Assembly (NCBI RefSeq): GCF_016862575.1
Contig: NZ_BONF01000045.1
Coordinates: 38,305-102,304, forward strand
Direction: 5' to 3'
DNA from: Catellatospora bangladeshensis
Lineage (GTDB): Bacteria; Actinomycetota; Actinomycetes; Mycobacteriales; Micromonosporaceae
Length of the DNA stretch: 64,000 nt
Shown: positions 1-11,403 of the stretch, in pieces
How the letters are laid out: each line of letters starts with the position of its first letter
Position numbering within the stretch: position 1 is the first letter of the stretch
Position numbers and translations under genes: made by a program
The notes under the pieces: model-generated
What the model saw: only the letters and a program-made list of their open reading frames with translations
Database searches by the model: none
What the model was told of the DNA's origin: nothing

Positions 1-1858
1 GCCCGGAGTCGGCCGCGTACGACTCGCCGACCACGACCTCGCCCGGCGCCGGCTGGGACAGCACCCCGGCCGCGGCGACCAGCGAGAAGTCCTGCACGAC
101 GGTGGGCAGGTCGGTGACCGCCGTGGCCATCCGCGGCTCCCCGTCGATGACGGCCTGCTCGTTGTACTCGGCCGCGACCGAGCGCACCCCGGCCAGCTCG
201 CGCATCTTGGGCAGCAGCGCCTCGTCGAAGGTGGGCAGCATGCCCGGCGAGCCCTGCCCCGAGATGATCAGGTCGGCCTGGAAGGCGTCCGTGGCGTCGC
301 CGCGCAGGCTGCGGTCGGCCGAGGTGATGATGGTGTTCACGCCGGTGATCAGCGCGACGCCGACCATCAGCGCGGCGGCGGTGATCGCGGTGCGGCGCGG
401 GTTGCGGCCGGAGTTGAGCCGCCCCAGCTTGCCCGGCACCGACCAGGAGAACAGCCGCCCGAGCACGGACACCGCGGGGCGGGCCAGCGCCGGGCTGAGC
501 AGCGCCACCCCGACGAACGCGGCCAGCACCCCGCCCAGCAGCAGCCACAGCACCGCGTCGCCGTCGGTGGCCAGGCCGTACGCGATCGCGCCGGTGCCCA
601 GCGCGCCGAGCACGGTGCCGCTGACGGTGAGCTTGGTGAGCGGCCGGTCCGGGGTGGCCACCTCCTGCAGCGCGGCGACCGGGGGCACCCGGGACGCCCG
701 CACCGCGGGCAGCAGCGCGGCGATCATCGTGACGCCGATACCGACCACGAACGCGCTGATCACGGCGGCGAGCGGCAGGCCGATGCCGGCCAGCACCAGG
801 CTGCTGAAGCTCGCCGCGACCTCGGCCAGCAGCGCGCCGACGCCGACGCCCGCGGCCAGGCCCAGCACGGCGGCGACGAGGCCGATGACCAGCGCCTCCA
901 CCATGACCGAGCCGATGACCTGGCGGCGGCTCGCGCCCAGGGCCCGGCTCAGCGCCAGCTCCTTGGTCCGCTGCGCCACGATGATCGAGAAGGTGTTCAG
1001 GATGAGGAACGTGCCGACGAACAGCGCCACCCCGGCGAAGCCGAGCAGGATGTTGTTGAAGAAGGACAGCGCCTCCTTGAACCCGTCCGCGATCGCCGCG
1101 GCGGCCTCCGCGCCGGTCTGCACCTGGTAGCCGTCGCCGAGCGCGCCGCGGATCGCGTCGCGCAGGGCGGCGGGGTCGGTGCCGGGCGCGGCGGTGACGC
1201 TGAGGCTGGTGTACGCCCCGGGCGTGCCGAGCATCAGCTCCTGCGCGACGGGCTCGGTGAACCGGACCTCGTGCACCGGGCCGCGGCCGGGCAGGCCGCC
1301 CTCGTAGCCGAAGACGCCGACCAGGGTGAACATCTGCTTGGGCTTGGTGGTGAGCACGCCTACTCGGTCGCCGACCTTGAGCTTGGACAGCTCGGCCAGG
1401 GTCACGTTGATGGCGATCTCGTCGTCGGCGCTCGGGCCGCGGCCCTCGCGCAGTTCCAGGCCGCCGGTCTCGCCGGTCCAGTTGGCGCCGAAGCGCGGCG
1501 GGCCGAACGAGGTGACGACCTTGCCGTCGGCGCCGATGACGCGGGCGCCGTCGGCCTGCACCTCGCCGACGACCCCGGCCACGCCCGGCACGGCGGCGAC
1601 GGTGTCGCGGTCGGCGCTGCGCAGCAGGCCCGGCACGGCCTCGCCCTCCAGCTCCGACACGTCGATCGCCGGGTCGGCGGCGACCAGCACGTCGGTCTCG
1701 GCCATCGCCGAGGAGAACATGTTGTCGAACGAGCGGCCCAGCGCGTCGGTCAGCACGAACGAGCCGGACACGAACATCACGCCCAGCAGCACGGCCAGGC
1801 CCGACAGGACCAGGCGCAGCTTGCGGGCGAGCAGGCTCTTCACGGTGGCGCGCAGCAT
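1..1858 (-). CDS. FtsX-type ABC transporter permease (3' end outside window)
   Basis: This gene encodes the membrane subunit of a MacB/FtsX-class ABC exporter and is cut by the left window edge, leaving about 619 codons. The product begins MLRATVKSLLARKLRL, with one N-terminal membrane helix, then a large extracytoplasmic domain, then FtsX-type helices rich in Leu, Ala and Val. Its ATG overlaps the TGA of the upstream ATPase gene (TGATG), so the two are translationally coupled. It is a paralogue of the permease at 2846-5398. Such permeases usually act in lipid or peptide export or in antibiotic resistance; the substrate cannot be read from the sequence. Confidence 0.9.
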   Translation of the reverse strand, partial: MLRATVKSLLARKLRLVLSGLAVLLGVMFVSGSFVLTDALGRSFDNMFSSAMAETDVLVAADPAIDVSELEGEAVPGLLRSADRDTVAAVPGVAGVVGEVQADGARVIGADGKVVTSFGPPRFGANWTGETGGLELREGRGPSADDEIAINVTLAELSKLKVGDRVGVLTTKPKQMFTLVGVFGYEGGLPGRGPVHEVRFTEPVAQELMLGTPGAYTSLSVTAAPGTDPAALRDAIRGALGDGYQVQTGAEAAAAIADGFKEALSFFNNILLGFAGVALFVGTFLILNTFSIIVAQRTKELALSRALGASRRQVIGSVMVEALVIGLVAAVLGLAAGVGVGALLAEVAASFSSLVLAGIGLPLAAVISAFVVGIGVTMIAALLPAVRASRVPPVAALQEVATPDRPLTKLTVSGTVLGALGTGAIAYGLATDGDAVLWLLLGGVLAAFVGVALLSPALARPAVSVLGRLFSWSVPGKLGRLNSGRNPRRTAITAAALMVGVALITGVNTIITSADRSLRGDATDAFQADLIISGQGSPGMLPTFDEALLPKMRELAGVRSVAAEYNEQAVIDGEPRMATAVTDLPTVVQDFSLVAAAGVLSQPAPGEVVVGESYAADSG

Positions 1859-2649
1859 CAGTGCTCCGCCCCGGCGGGCGCGACGCGGTCCAGGCTCTTG
1901 AGGGTGTCCAGCACCGACTCCGGGGTGGGCTGGGTCAGCTCGGCGACGAGCTGCCCGTCGGCGAGGAAGACGACCCGGTCGGCGTACGCGGCCGCGTTGG
2001 CGTCGTGGGTGACCATGACGATGGTCTGGCCGTACTCCGTCACGCTGCGCCGCAGGAAGCCGAGCACCTCGGCGCCGGAGCGGCTGTCCAGGTTGCCGGT
2101 CGGCTCGTCGGCGAAGATGACCTCGGGGCGCGACACCAGCGCGCGGGCGCAGGCGACGCGCTGCTGCTGGCCGCCGGAGAGCTGGCTGGGGCGGTGCCCG
2201 AGCCGGTCGCCGAGGCCCACGGTGTCGATCACGGTGCGGAACCACTGCTGATCCGGCTTGCGCCCGGCGATCGCCAGCGGCAGCAGGATGTTCTCCTCCG
2301 CGGTGAGCGTCGGCAGCAGGTTGAACTGCTGGAAGATGAAGCCGATCTTCTCGCGGCGCAGCCGGGTCAGGCCGGCGTCGTTCAGGCCGGTCAGCTCGGT
2401 GTCACCGACGTGCACCTGCCCGCGGCTGACCGCGTCGAGCCCGGCCAGGCAGTGCATCAGGGTGGACTTGCCCGAGCCGGACGGGCCCATGATGGCGGTG
2501 AAGCGGCCACGTTCGAGCTCGACGTCGACGCCGCGCAGCGCGATGACCTGCGCCTCGCCGGTGCCGTACACCTTCCACAGGCCGGTGGCGCGGGCGGCGG
2601 CGGTCTCCACCCGCTGGCGGGTCAGGGGCGGGGCTGCTGCTGGAGTCAT
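1858..2649 (-). CDS. ABC transporter ATP-binding protein (MacB/LolD type)
   Basis: This 263-residue cytoplasmic ATPase powers the partner permease at 1-1858. Visible motifs are the Walker A box GPSGSGKST, the Q-loop region FIFQQFNLLPTLTAEEN, the signature LSGGQQQR, Walker B VIFADEPTGNLDS and the switch His in MVTHD. The order and the ALRGVDVELERGRF opening are typical of the LolD/MacB/FtsE branch. It is very similar to the ATPase at 5395-6180, so the two exporter units look like a tandem duplication. It starts about 200 bp after the end of the first unit, with a hairpin between them. Confidence 0.95.
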   Translation of the reverse strand: MTPAAAPPLTRQRVETAAARATGLWKVYGTGEAQVIALRGVDVELERGRFTAIMGPSGSGKSTLMHCLAGLDAVSRGQVHVGDTELTGLNDAGLTRLRREKIGFIFQQFNLLPTLTAEENILLPLAIAGRKPDQQWFRTVIDTVGLGDRLGHRPSQLSGGQQQRVACARALVSRPEVIFADEPTGNLDSRSGAEVLGFLRRSVTEYGQTIVMVTHDANAAAYADRVVFLADGQLVAELTQPTPESVLDTLKSLDRVAPAGAEH

Positions 2650-2808
2650 GGGGTCCTTCCTCGGCCGGATGACATGGACCGGCCGGCCTGGACGCCAAGG
2701 CGGGGGCGTCCGGACCGGCCGGTGTACTCATCGTCGCGGCGGAAAGAGCCGCATCCCTCGACCCGTGGGGTGAACCCTCCCCGGTTCACGACGCGGGGAA
2801 AGGCCCCA

Positions 2809-2840
2809 CGTCCGGGTCAGGGTCGCCCCTGACCCGGACG
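2809..2840 (-). terminator. Hairpin terminator after the first ABC permease
   Basis: A perfect 14-bp stem (2809-2822 with 2827-2840) closes a TCGC loop. It begins 5 bp past the stop codon of the permease gene at 2846. There is no T-run, which is common in high-GC actinomycetes. A second small palindrome (GTGAACC at 2770-2776 with GGTTCAC at 2783-2789) lies between it and the next ATPase gene. Confidence 0.65.
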
Positions 2841-2845
2841 GGCGC

Positions 2846-5398
2846 TCACTCGTACGAGATGGCCTCCAGCACGTTGAGCCGGGCCGCGATGCGGGCCGGG
2901 AGCACCGCCGCGGCGATGCCGGCCACGACCGCGATCGCGAGGTACTGCAGCAGGTCCAGCCACGGGATCGCGATCACGGAGGCGAACTCGATGGTGATCA
3001 GCGCCTTGGTGAACGCGGCCCCGAGACCGACCCCGAGAGCCAGCCCGAGGGCGACGCCGAAGACGGTGATCAGCACCGACTCGACGGTCACCATCCAGAC
3101 CAGCCCGCCCCGGCTGAGCCCGACCGCGCGCACCAGGCCCAGCTCGCGGGTCCGCTCCACGATGCTGAGCAGCAGCGTGTTGAGGATGCCCAGCACCGCG
3201 ATGACCAGCGCCACGATCAGCAGCCACTCGACCGCCGTCAGCAGCAGGTCGTAGGAGGCCGTGGCCTGCTCCACGTAGGACTGCCGGTCGCCGACCTGGA
3301 CCCCCGGGTAGTCCTTCATGATCTTCTCGATCTGGGCCACCACCGGCGCCGCGTCCACGCCCTCGTTCAGCGACACGAAACCCTGGAACGCCAGCGGGCC
3401 GGGGAAGTCCTCGACCGCGGGCAGGCCGACCAGGATGCCCAGGATGATCGGCGTGGTCTTGTAGACCCCGACCACGGTGTAGTCGCGGGTCACCCCGCCG
3501 ATCACCACCGGCGTGCGGTCACCGGCCTTGAGCTTGAGCGTTTCGGCGGTGTTGTCGTCGACCACCAGCTCCTGCGCGGCCAGGGTGCGGATCGAGCCGT
3601 CGACGGCGTCCATCGGGAACATCCGCGAGGCCTGGCCGACGTCGGTGGCGAAGATGCCGAAAGCGGACGGCTGGTTCGCCACGCTCACGTTGAGCGCGTC
3701 GAAGTGCCACGCCGCGGCCTCCTTGACGCCGGGGATGGCGCGCACCTGGTCCAGCGCCTTCGGGTTGAAGCCCTGGCGGCCGTCGGGCGCCGCGGTGACG
3801 CTCGCCTGGATCATCACCTCGACCCCGATGCTGTCGCCCATGATGTCCTCCAGGCTGGTCTTGAAGGACTGGACCACGGTCGCGGCGGTGCCGATCACGG
3901 TGACGCCGATGATGATCGCGGCGGCGGTGACGGCGGTGCGGCGCGGGTTGCGCACCGCGTTGCGTACGCCCAGCTTCCCGGCCGAGCCGCGGCCGATCAG
4001 CGCGCCCAGCCCGCGCACCAGCGGGCGGGCCAGCAGCGGCGACAGCAGCAGGGTGCCCACGAACAGCAGCACCGCCCCCGCCAGCAGCACCAGGAACGCG
4101 GTGCCGCCCATGTCGGCCAGCGCGCCGGTCAGCACCAGCGCCAGGCCGGGCACGGCCAGCACCGCGCCCACGACCGACAGCGCGACCAGCGACTTGTCCG
4201 GGCGCACCACGTCGCGCATCGCGGCCACCGGCGGCACCGACGAGGCGCGTACGGCGGGCACGAACGCCGCGATCAGCGTCACCAGCACACCCAGCGCGTA
4301 CGCCAGCACCACCGTGATCGGCTTGACGATGATGCCCGCGCTGGGCAGCTCGAACTCGCCGATCAGCATGTGCTCCACCCACGCGCCGAGCCCGGCGCCG
4401 ATGGCCAGGCCCAGCGTGGCGCCGAGCACGCTGACCACCAGCGCCTCCAGCAGCACGGACCCGGCGACCTGGCCCCAGCTCGCGCCCAGCGCGCGCAGCA
4501 GCGCCAGCTCACGGGTGCGCTGCGCGACGATGATGTTGAACGTGTTGAAGATCAGGAACACGCCCACCACGGCCGCGAGCACCGCGAACCCGATCAGGAT
4601 GTACTTGATGAAGTCGAACACGACCCCGATCTGGGCCGACTGCTCCTCGCTGCTCTCCTCGCCGGTCAGCGCCTTGAACCCGGACGGCAGCTTCTCGGCG
4701 ATGCGCTGCTTGAGCACGGTGTCGCTGACGCCCTCGTCGGCGGCGAACGACGCCCCGGCGTAGCGGCCGGTCGCGCCGTAGAACGTCTCCTGCGCGTACG
4801 CCTGCTGGAACATGACCACCGACTCGCCGGCCAGGCTGTCCCGGCCGCCGGAGTAGCCGGCCACGCCGACCACCTTGAACGTGCGCGGCTCGTTGAGCAC
4901 GGGCACGTACACCTTCAGCGAGTCGCCGCGCTTCACCCGGGCCAGCTCGGCCGTGTACGCGGTGACGGTGACCTCGTCGGCGGCCTGCGGCCAGCTGCCC
5001 TCCCGCAGCTCGACCAGGCCCAGCGGGTCGTCCTTGCCGTCCACGCCGAAGCCCAGCATGGCGTCGGCGCTGACCGGCTCGCCGTCGTCGGACCGGAACG
5101 GGATCACGCCCTGCGCGCTGACGTCGGGCGACACCGCCCGTACGCCGTCGACCTCGGACAGGGTGCGCAGCTGGTCGTCGGTCAGCCGGACGGGGTCCAC
5201 CGCCTGCGGGTCCTTGGGCTGCACCACCACTGCGACGTTGGCGTTGATGGTGCTGAACAGCGACCCGAACCGGGCGTTGAGGGTGTCGGAGAGCACCAGG
5301 CTGCCGGCGAGGAAGCCCACCGACAGCACGATGGCGATGAGCGCGAGCGACAGCCGCAGCTTGCGCTGCAGCAGCCCGCGCAGGCTGGCCTTGATCAT
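2846..5398 (-). CDS. FtsX-type ABC transporter permease
   Basis: This 850-residue polytopic membrane protein begins MIKASLRGLLQRKLRLSLAL, with an N-terminal helix at about residues 15-40. An extracytoplasmic domain follows to about residue 270, then two FtsX blocks of three to four helices each, separated by a second extracytoplasmic domain. The duplicated FtsX arrangement is typical of actinobacterial macrolide- or lipoprotein-type exporters. The ATG overlaps the stop of the ATPase gene at 5395 (ATGA), so the start is well fixed even though the reading frame stays open further upstream. It is part of the kinase-regulator-transporter run. Confidence 0.93.
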   Translation of the reverse strand: MIKASLRGLLQRKLRLSLALIAIVLSVGFLAGSLVLSDTLNARFGSLFSTINANVAVVVQPKDPQAVDPVRLTDDQLRTLSEVDGVRAVSPDVSAQGVIPFRSDDGEPVSADAMLGFGVDGKDDPLGLVELREGSWPQAADEVTVTAYTAELARVKRGDSLKVYVPVLNEPRTFKVVGVAGYSGGRDSLAGESVVMFQQAYAQETFYGATGRYAGASFAADEGVSDTVLKQRIAEKLPSGFKALTGEESSEEQSAQIGVVFDFIKYILIGFAVLAAVVGVFLIFNTFNIIVAQRTRELALLRALGASWGQVAGSVLLEALVVSVLGATLGLAIGAGLGAWVEHMLIGEFELPSAGIIVKPITVVLAYALGVLVTLIAAFVPAVRASSVPPVAAMRDVVRPDKSLVALSVVGAVLAVPGLALVLTGALADMGGTAFLVLLAGAVLLFVGTLLLSPLLARPLVRGLGALIGRGSAGKLGVRNAVRNPRRTAVTAAAIIIGVTVIGTAATVVQSFKTSLEDIMGDSIGVEVMIQASVTAAPDGRQGFNPKALDQVRAIPGVKEAAAWHFDALNVSVANQPSAFGIFATDVGQASRMFPMDAVDGSIRTLAAQELVVDDNTAETLKLKAGDRTPVVIGGVTRDYTVVGVYKTTPIILGILVGLPAVEDFPGPLAFQGFVSLNEGVDAAPVVAQIEKIMKDYPGVQVGDRQSYVEQATASYDLLLTAVEWLLIVALVIAVLGILNTLLLSIVERTRELGLVRAVGLSRGGLVWMVTVESVLITVFGVALGLALGVGLGAAFTKALITIEFASVIAIPWLDLLQYLAIAVVAGIAAAVLPARIAARLNVLEAISYE

Positions 5399-6180
5399 TC
5401 GGCGGCCCCCGCGACCGGGGCGGCGTCCAGGCGCTTGATCCGGTCCAGCACCGCGTCCGCCGTGGGGGCGGTCAGCTCGTCGACGATCTGCCCGTCGGCC
5501 AGGAAGATGACCCGGTCGGCGTGGCTGGCGGCGTTGGCGTCGTGGGTGACCATGACGATGGTCTGGCCGTGCTCGGTGACGCTGCGGCGCAGGAAGTTCA
5601 GGATCTCCGCGCCGGAGCGGCTGTCCAGGTTGCCGGTCGGCTCGTCGGCGAAGATCACCTCGGGGCGGGACACCAGCGCGCGGGCGCAGGCGACACGCTG
5701 CTGCTGGCCGCCGGAGAGCTGGCTGGGGCGGTGGGTCAGCCGGTCGGCGAGCCCGACCGTGGTGATGACCGTCCGGTACCACTCCGGGTCCGGTTTGCGC
5801 CCGGCGATGGCCAGCGGCAGCAGGATGTTCTCCTCGGCGGTCAGCGTCGGCAGCAGGTTGAACTGCTGGAAGATGAAGCCGACCTTCTCCCGGCGCAGCC
5901 GGGTGAGCCCGCCGTCGTCCAGGCCGGTCAGCGCCGTGTCGCCGACGGAGATCTGGCCCCGGGTGGCCGTGTCCAGCCCGGCCAGGCAGTGCATGAGGGT
6001 GGACTTGCCGCTGCCGGAGGGGCCCATGATGGCGGTGAAGCGGCCGCGTTCGAGCTCGACGTTCACGCCGCGCAGCGCGATCACCTGTGCCTCGCCCGAG
6101 CCGTACACCTTCCAGAGATCGGCGGCGCGGGCGGCGGCGCCGGCGCCCGCGGCGGGCGCGTCGGAAACCTGAGAAGTCAT
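5395..6180 (-). CDS. ABC transporter ATP-binding protein (MacB/LolD type)
   Basis: This 261-residue ATPase starts MTSQVSDAPAAGAGA and has the same ordered motifs as its downstream paralogue: GPSGSGKST, FIFQQFNLLPTL, LSGGQQQR, VIFADEPTGNLDS and MVTHD. It is translationally coupled to the permease at 2846-5398. It lies 74 bp downstream of the response regulator gene on the same strand, which suggests that the two-component system controls it. The open frame extends upstream to 8187, but that part is the shadow of the kinase and regulator genes. Confidence 0.95.
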   Translation of the reverse strand: MTSQVSDAPAAGAGAAARAADLWKVYGSGEAQVIALRGVNVELERGRFTAIMGPSGSGKSTLMHCLAGLDTATRGQISVGDTALTGLDDGGLTRLRREKVGFIFQQFNLLPTLTAEENILLPLAIAGRKPDPEWYRTVITTVGLADRLTHRPSQLSGGQQQRVACARALVSRPEVIFADEPTGNLDSRSGAEILNFLRRSVTEHGQTIVMVTHDANAASHADRVIFLADGQIVDELTAPTADAVLDRIKRLDAAPVAGAAE

Positions 6181-6254
6181 GCCCCACAGGCTGTCAGCGC
6201 GTGTCCAGCCCTCCCTCAGACCCTGGGACGGTCTTGCCCGCGCCGCTCTCCTCC

Positions 6255-6926
6255 TCAGGTAGGAGAGCCGGGTCGTACCAGGCCCGTCTCGTACGCCAGC
6301 ACCACCGCCTGCACCCGGTCGCGCAGGCCCAGCTTGGTCAGCACGTGCCCGACGTGCGTCTTGACCGTGGTCTCGCTCACCGTCAGCGCCCGCGCGATCT
6401 CCGCATTGGACAGGCCCCGGGCCACGTGCACCAGCACCTCGCGCTCGCGCTCGGTCAGCGTGCTCAGCGAGTGCGGCACCGTCGCCTCCGGGTCGGGCAG
6501 CAGCCCGGCGAAGCGGTCCAGCAGCCTTCGCAGGATGCGCGGCGCGACCACGGCCTCGCCCGCGGCCACCGTGCGGATCGCCGCCACCAGCTCGTCGGCG
6601 GGCACGTCCTTGGCCAGGAAGCCGCTGGCCCCGGCGCGCAGCGCGCCCACCACGTAGTCGTCCAGGTCGAACGTGGTCAGGATGAGCACCCGCACGGGTA
6701 GCTTCGCCACGGTGATGTCGCGGGTCGCGGCCACCCCGTCGCGGCGCGGCATGCGCACGTCCATCAGCACCACGTCGGGCAGCAGGCGCCGGGCCAGGTC
6801 CACCGCCTCCGCGCCGTCGGCCGCCTCGCCCACGATGTCCAGGTCGGGCTCGGCGCCGAGCACCATGCGGAACCCGCTGCGCAGCAGGGGCTGGTCGTCG
6901 GCGAGCAGCACCCGGATCGGCTTCAA
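6255..6926 (-). CDS. NarL/LuxR-family response regulator
   Basis: This 223-residue DNA-binding regulator has a receiver domain (residues 1-120: acidic pair D10-D11, phosphoacceptor D56 in LMDVRMP) and a C-terminal LuxR helix-turn-helix (about 155-215, LTEREREVLVHVARGLSNAE). The start is TTG at 6926: an in-frame TGA, which is the stop of the kinase gene, lies just upstream at 6930-6932. A GGAGG ribosome-binding site sits 8 bases before the TTG. The kinase gene and this gene are therefore in the same frame and separated by only 3 bp. It probably regulates the exporters that follow. Confidence 0.95.
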   Translation of the reverse strand: MKPIRVLLADDQPLLRSGFRMVLGAEPDLDIVGEAADGAEAVDLARRLLPDVVLMDVRMPRRDGVAATRDITVAKLPVRVLILTTFDLDDYVVGALRAGASGFLAKDVPADELVAAIRTVAAGEAVVAPRILRRLLDRFAGLLPDPEATVPHSLSTLTEREREVLVHVARGLSNAEIARALTVSETTVKTHVGHVLTKLGLRDRVQAVVLAYETGLVRPGSPT

Positions 6927-6929
6927 CGT

Positions 6930-8222
6930 TCAGACCTCCGCCTGCGTCTCGGCGACCACCCCGGCGTGGCCTGCCTGCTCCATGGGGATCCGCGCGTGCA
7001 CCCGGAAACCGCCGCCCGGACGGGGGCCGGTGCGCAGCGTGCCGCCGTACACGGCGACGCGCTCGCGCATGCCGAGCAGGCCGTGGCCGCTGGTGCCCGG
7101 CGTGACCCCGTCTGCGGTGAGGGTACGCGTGTGCGGTCCGCGCCCGGTGTCGAACACCTCGATGGTCAGCTCCCGCCCGTCGGCGCTCAGCCGCACCTCG
7201 GCGCGCGCCGGCCCGGCGTGCTTGAGCGAGTTGGTGAGCGCCTCCTGCACGATCCGGTACGCCGTCAGCGCCACCCCCGGATCCACCACGTCCACCTCCC
7301 CGTCCACCCGCAGCGAGGTGGACAGCCCCGCCTCGCAGACCTGGTCCACCAGCGTGCGCAGACCGGACAGGCCCGGGGTGGGGCTCAGCCCGTCCGCGTC
7401 GTCGGCCTGCGCGCTCTCCGAGCGCAGCACGAACAGCAGCCGCCGCAGCTCGCGCAGCGTGGTGCGGCTGGTCTGCTCGATGGTGGCCAGCGCCTCGTCG
7501 GCGGCGGCCGGGTCGCGGTGCAGCATGCGGCGCGCGCCGGTGGACATCACGCCGATCACGCTGACGTGGTGGGCGACCACGTCGTGCAGCTCGCGGGCGA
7601 TGCGGCGGCGCTCCTCGGCCACCGCCTGCTCGGCGTGCGCCTGCTGGTTGGCCTCGGCCGCGAGCGCCCGCTCGGCCAGCGCGGCGGACGCCTCCCGGCG
7701 CGCCCGCACGGTGCGGCCGGCCAGGAACGTGATCACCATCACCGCGAGGTTGACGATGATCCCGGCCGACAGGGAGATGAGCTGGCGGCCGTCGGCGTCG
7801 CGCATCAGGCCGTGCTGGAACGCCCATACCCAGATCAGGTCGTTGACCAGCCACAGCACGGCGGTGCCGAGCACCGCGCGCCACCACGGCTCGTACGCCG
7901 CCACCGTGTACGCCAGCACCCACAGCGCCACGCCCTGCCCGCCCAGCAGCGCGTCCGGCCACACCGTGCCGACGGCGGTGAGGAACGCCGTCAGCCCGAT
8001 GGCGAACCACAGGTGGGTGCGGCGCAGCACGATCGGCGCCAGGCTGACCGCGCTCCACAGGAACGTGACCAGCGTCGTCTGCATCAGCCAGGACGGCTGG
8101 GCGTACGCCAGCAGCACCTGCACCACGAACAGCCCCGCCGCCAGCGCCGCGTCGGCGCGCAGCGGCGTCCACCAGGTGGGCTTCCACCAGCGGAAACGCG
8201 ACGGCGCGGGGGTCAGGGGCAC
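6930..8222 (-). CDS. Two-component sensor histidine kinase (HisKA_3 type)
   Basis: This 430-residue membrane sensor kinase is read from a GTG at 8222. Residues 20-170 contain about five hydrophobic helices. The dimerisation and phosphoacceptor motif ERRRIARELHDVVAHHVS places the phosphorylated histidine at H213. The C-terminal HATPase region shows EALTNSLKHAG and DTGRGP, followed by a GTSGHGLLGMRERV box. This is the DesK/NarX-like architecture that pairs with NarL-type regulators, and its partner follows directly. There is no recognisable extracytoplasmic sensor domain, so it may sense membrane stress or the state of the linked transporters; that is inference. Confidence 0.95.
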   Translation of the reverse strand: MPLTPAPSRFRWWKPTWWTPLRADAALAAGLFVVQVLLAYAQPSWLMQTTLVTFLWSAVSLAPIVLRRTHLWFAIGLTAFLTAVGTVWPDALLGGQGVALWVLAYTVAAYEPWWRAVLGTAVLWLVNDLIWVWAFQHGLMRDADGRQLISLSAGIIVNLAVMVITFLAGRTVRARREASAALAERALAAEANQQAHAEQAVAEERRRIARELHDVVAHHVSVIGVMSTGARRMLHRDPAAADEALATIEQTSRTTLRELRRLLFVLRSESAQADDADGLSPTPGLSGLRTLVDQVCEAGLSTSLRVDGEVDVVDPGVALTAYRIVQEALTNSLKHAGPARAEVRLSADGRELTIEVFDTGRGPHTRTLTADGVTPGTSGHGLLGMRERVAVYGGTLRTGPRPGGGFRVHARIPMEQAGHAGVVAETQAEV

Positions 8223-8244
8223 GCGGCGAGGCTACCGGATCGGG

Positions 8245-9183
8245 TCACCCCTCCGGCTGGGCCGCCAGCAGCCGGGCCTGCCTGCTGTCCACCGTCTGCG
8301 CGGTGACCTGCACCGGGAACGGCGGCAGCGTGCCACCGAACTCGGGGCAGCGCTGCTGGTGGCTGCACCAGCCGCAGAGCTTGCTCGGCTTGGGCCGGAA
8401 GTCCTGCGTCTCGATCGCGTTCTCGATCGCCCGCCACAGCGCGAACAGCGTCTTCTCGAAACGCGTCAGCTCCTCGGCGTCGGGCGTGTAGTCGCAGATC
8501 TCGGCGTCCTTGAGGTAGAGCAGCCGGAGCACCCGCGGCACCACGCCCCGGGTGCGCCACAGGACCAGGGCGTAGAACTTCAGCTGGAACAGCGCCCGCG
8601 CCTCGAACGCCTCCCGCGGCGCCCCGCCGGTCTTGTAGTCGACCACCCGCAGGTCGCCGCCCGGCGACACGTCCAGCCGGTCGATGTAGCCGCGGATCAG
8701 CAGCTGCTCGCCCCCCTCGGCGCCCAGCACCGCCTCGATCAGCTGCTCGCGCTCGGCGGGCTCCAGCCGGCGCGGGTCCTCGACCGCGAAGTAGCCGCCG
8801 AGCAGATCCTGCGCGGAGCTGAGGAACTGCTCGCGGGTCATCGCGCCCTCGGCCTCGAAGATCGTGCCGAACTCGGGCTGCTCCTCGACCAGCCGGTCCC
8901 ACTGCGGCTCGACCATCTCCTCCGCCAGCGGACGGGTGCGGGCCGTGGCCGGGGAGTCGAACAGCTTCTCCAGCACGGCGTGCACCAGGGTGCCGCGTAC
9001 CTGCTCGGCGGTGGGCTGCTCCGGAATGCGGTCGATGCTGCGGAAACGGTAGAGCAGGGGACAGGTCTTGAAGTCCGCCGCCCGCGAGGGCGACAGCGAG
9101 GGGAGGGGGCGAACGCCGTCCGCGCCGGGCGCGGCCGCGGCGCTCGGTGACGAAACGTGTTCGGTGGGCACCTGCTCTGTCAT
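8245..9183 (-). CDS. RecB-like PD-(D/E)XK nuclease with Fe-S cysteines
   Basis: This 312-residue protein resembles the RecB/AddB/Cas4 nuclease family. The active-site region GDLRVVDYKTGG carries the D and the DxK catalytic pair, and DRLDVSPG precedes it. An N-terminal Cys in FKTCPLLYRFR and three C-terminal Cys in CGWCSHQQRC fit the four-Cys 4Fe-4S clamp of Cas4/AddB nucleases. The ATG at 9183 begins MTEQVPTEH and is favoured over the longer open frame because conserved sequence starts after it. The gene is divergent from the M50 protease. A RecB-family gene beside trmI is also found in mycobacteria (Rv2119), so this is vertically kept context rather than a CRISPR component. Confidence 0.88.
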   Translation of the reverse strand: MTEQVPTEHVSSPSAAAAPGADGVRPLPSLSPSRAADFKTCPLLYRFRSIDRIPEQPTAEQVRGTLVHAVLEKLFDSPATARTRPLAEEMVEPQWDRLVEEQPEFGTIFEAEGAMTREQFLSSAQDLLGGYFAVEDPRRLEPAEREQLIEAVLGAEGGEQLLIRGYIDRLDVSPGGDLRVVDYKTGGAPREAFEARALFQLKFYALVLWRTRGVVPRVLRLLYLKDAEICDYTPDAEELTRFEKTLFALWRAIENAIETQDFRPKPSKLCGWCSHQQRCPEFGGTLPPFPVQVTAQTVDSRQARLLAAQPEG

Positions 9184-9261
9184 GACCCACACAGTAGGGG
9201 AGCCGTACGACTCGGTACGCGTGCCGCTCGGCCGTAGCATGGTCACGATGGAGAGGACGCT

Positions 9262-11395
<2,134 letters not shown>

Positions 11396-11403
11396 GAGAC
11401 GCC

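Noticed and set aside
2846..6187. Very long alternative reading frames on both strands of known genes, some over 500 codons
   Set aside because: They lie antisense to or out of frame with clear genes, consist of skewed Arg/Gly/Ala/Pro codons and carry no domain; this is usual for high-GC DNA.
8245..9183. Cas4 and a nearby CRISPR system
   Set aside because: The nuclease shares Fe-S and PD-(D/E)XK features with Cas4, but no cas genes or direct-repeat array occur, and the same gene lies beside trmI in mycobacteria.
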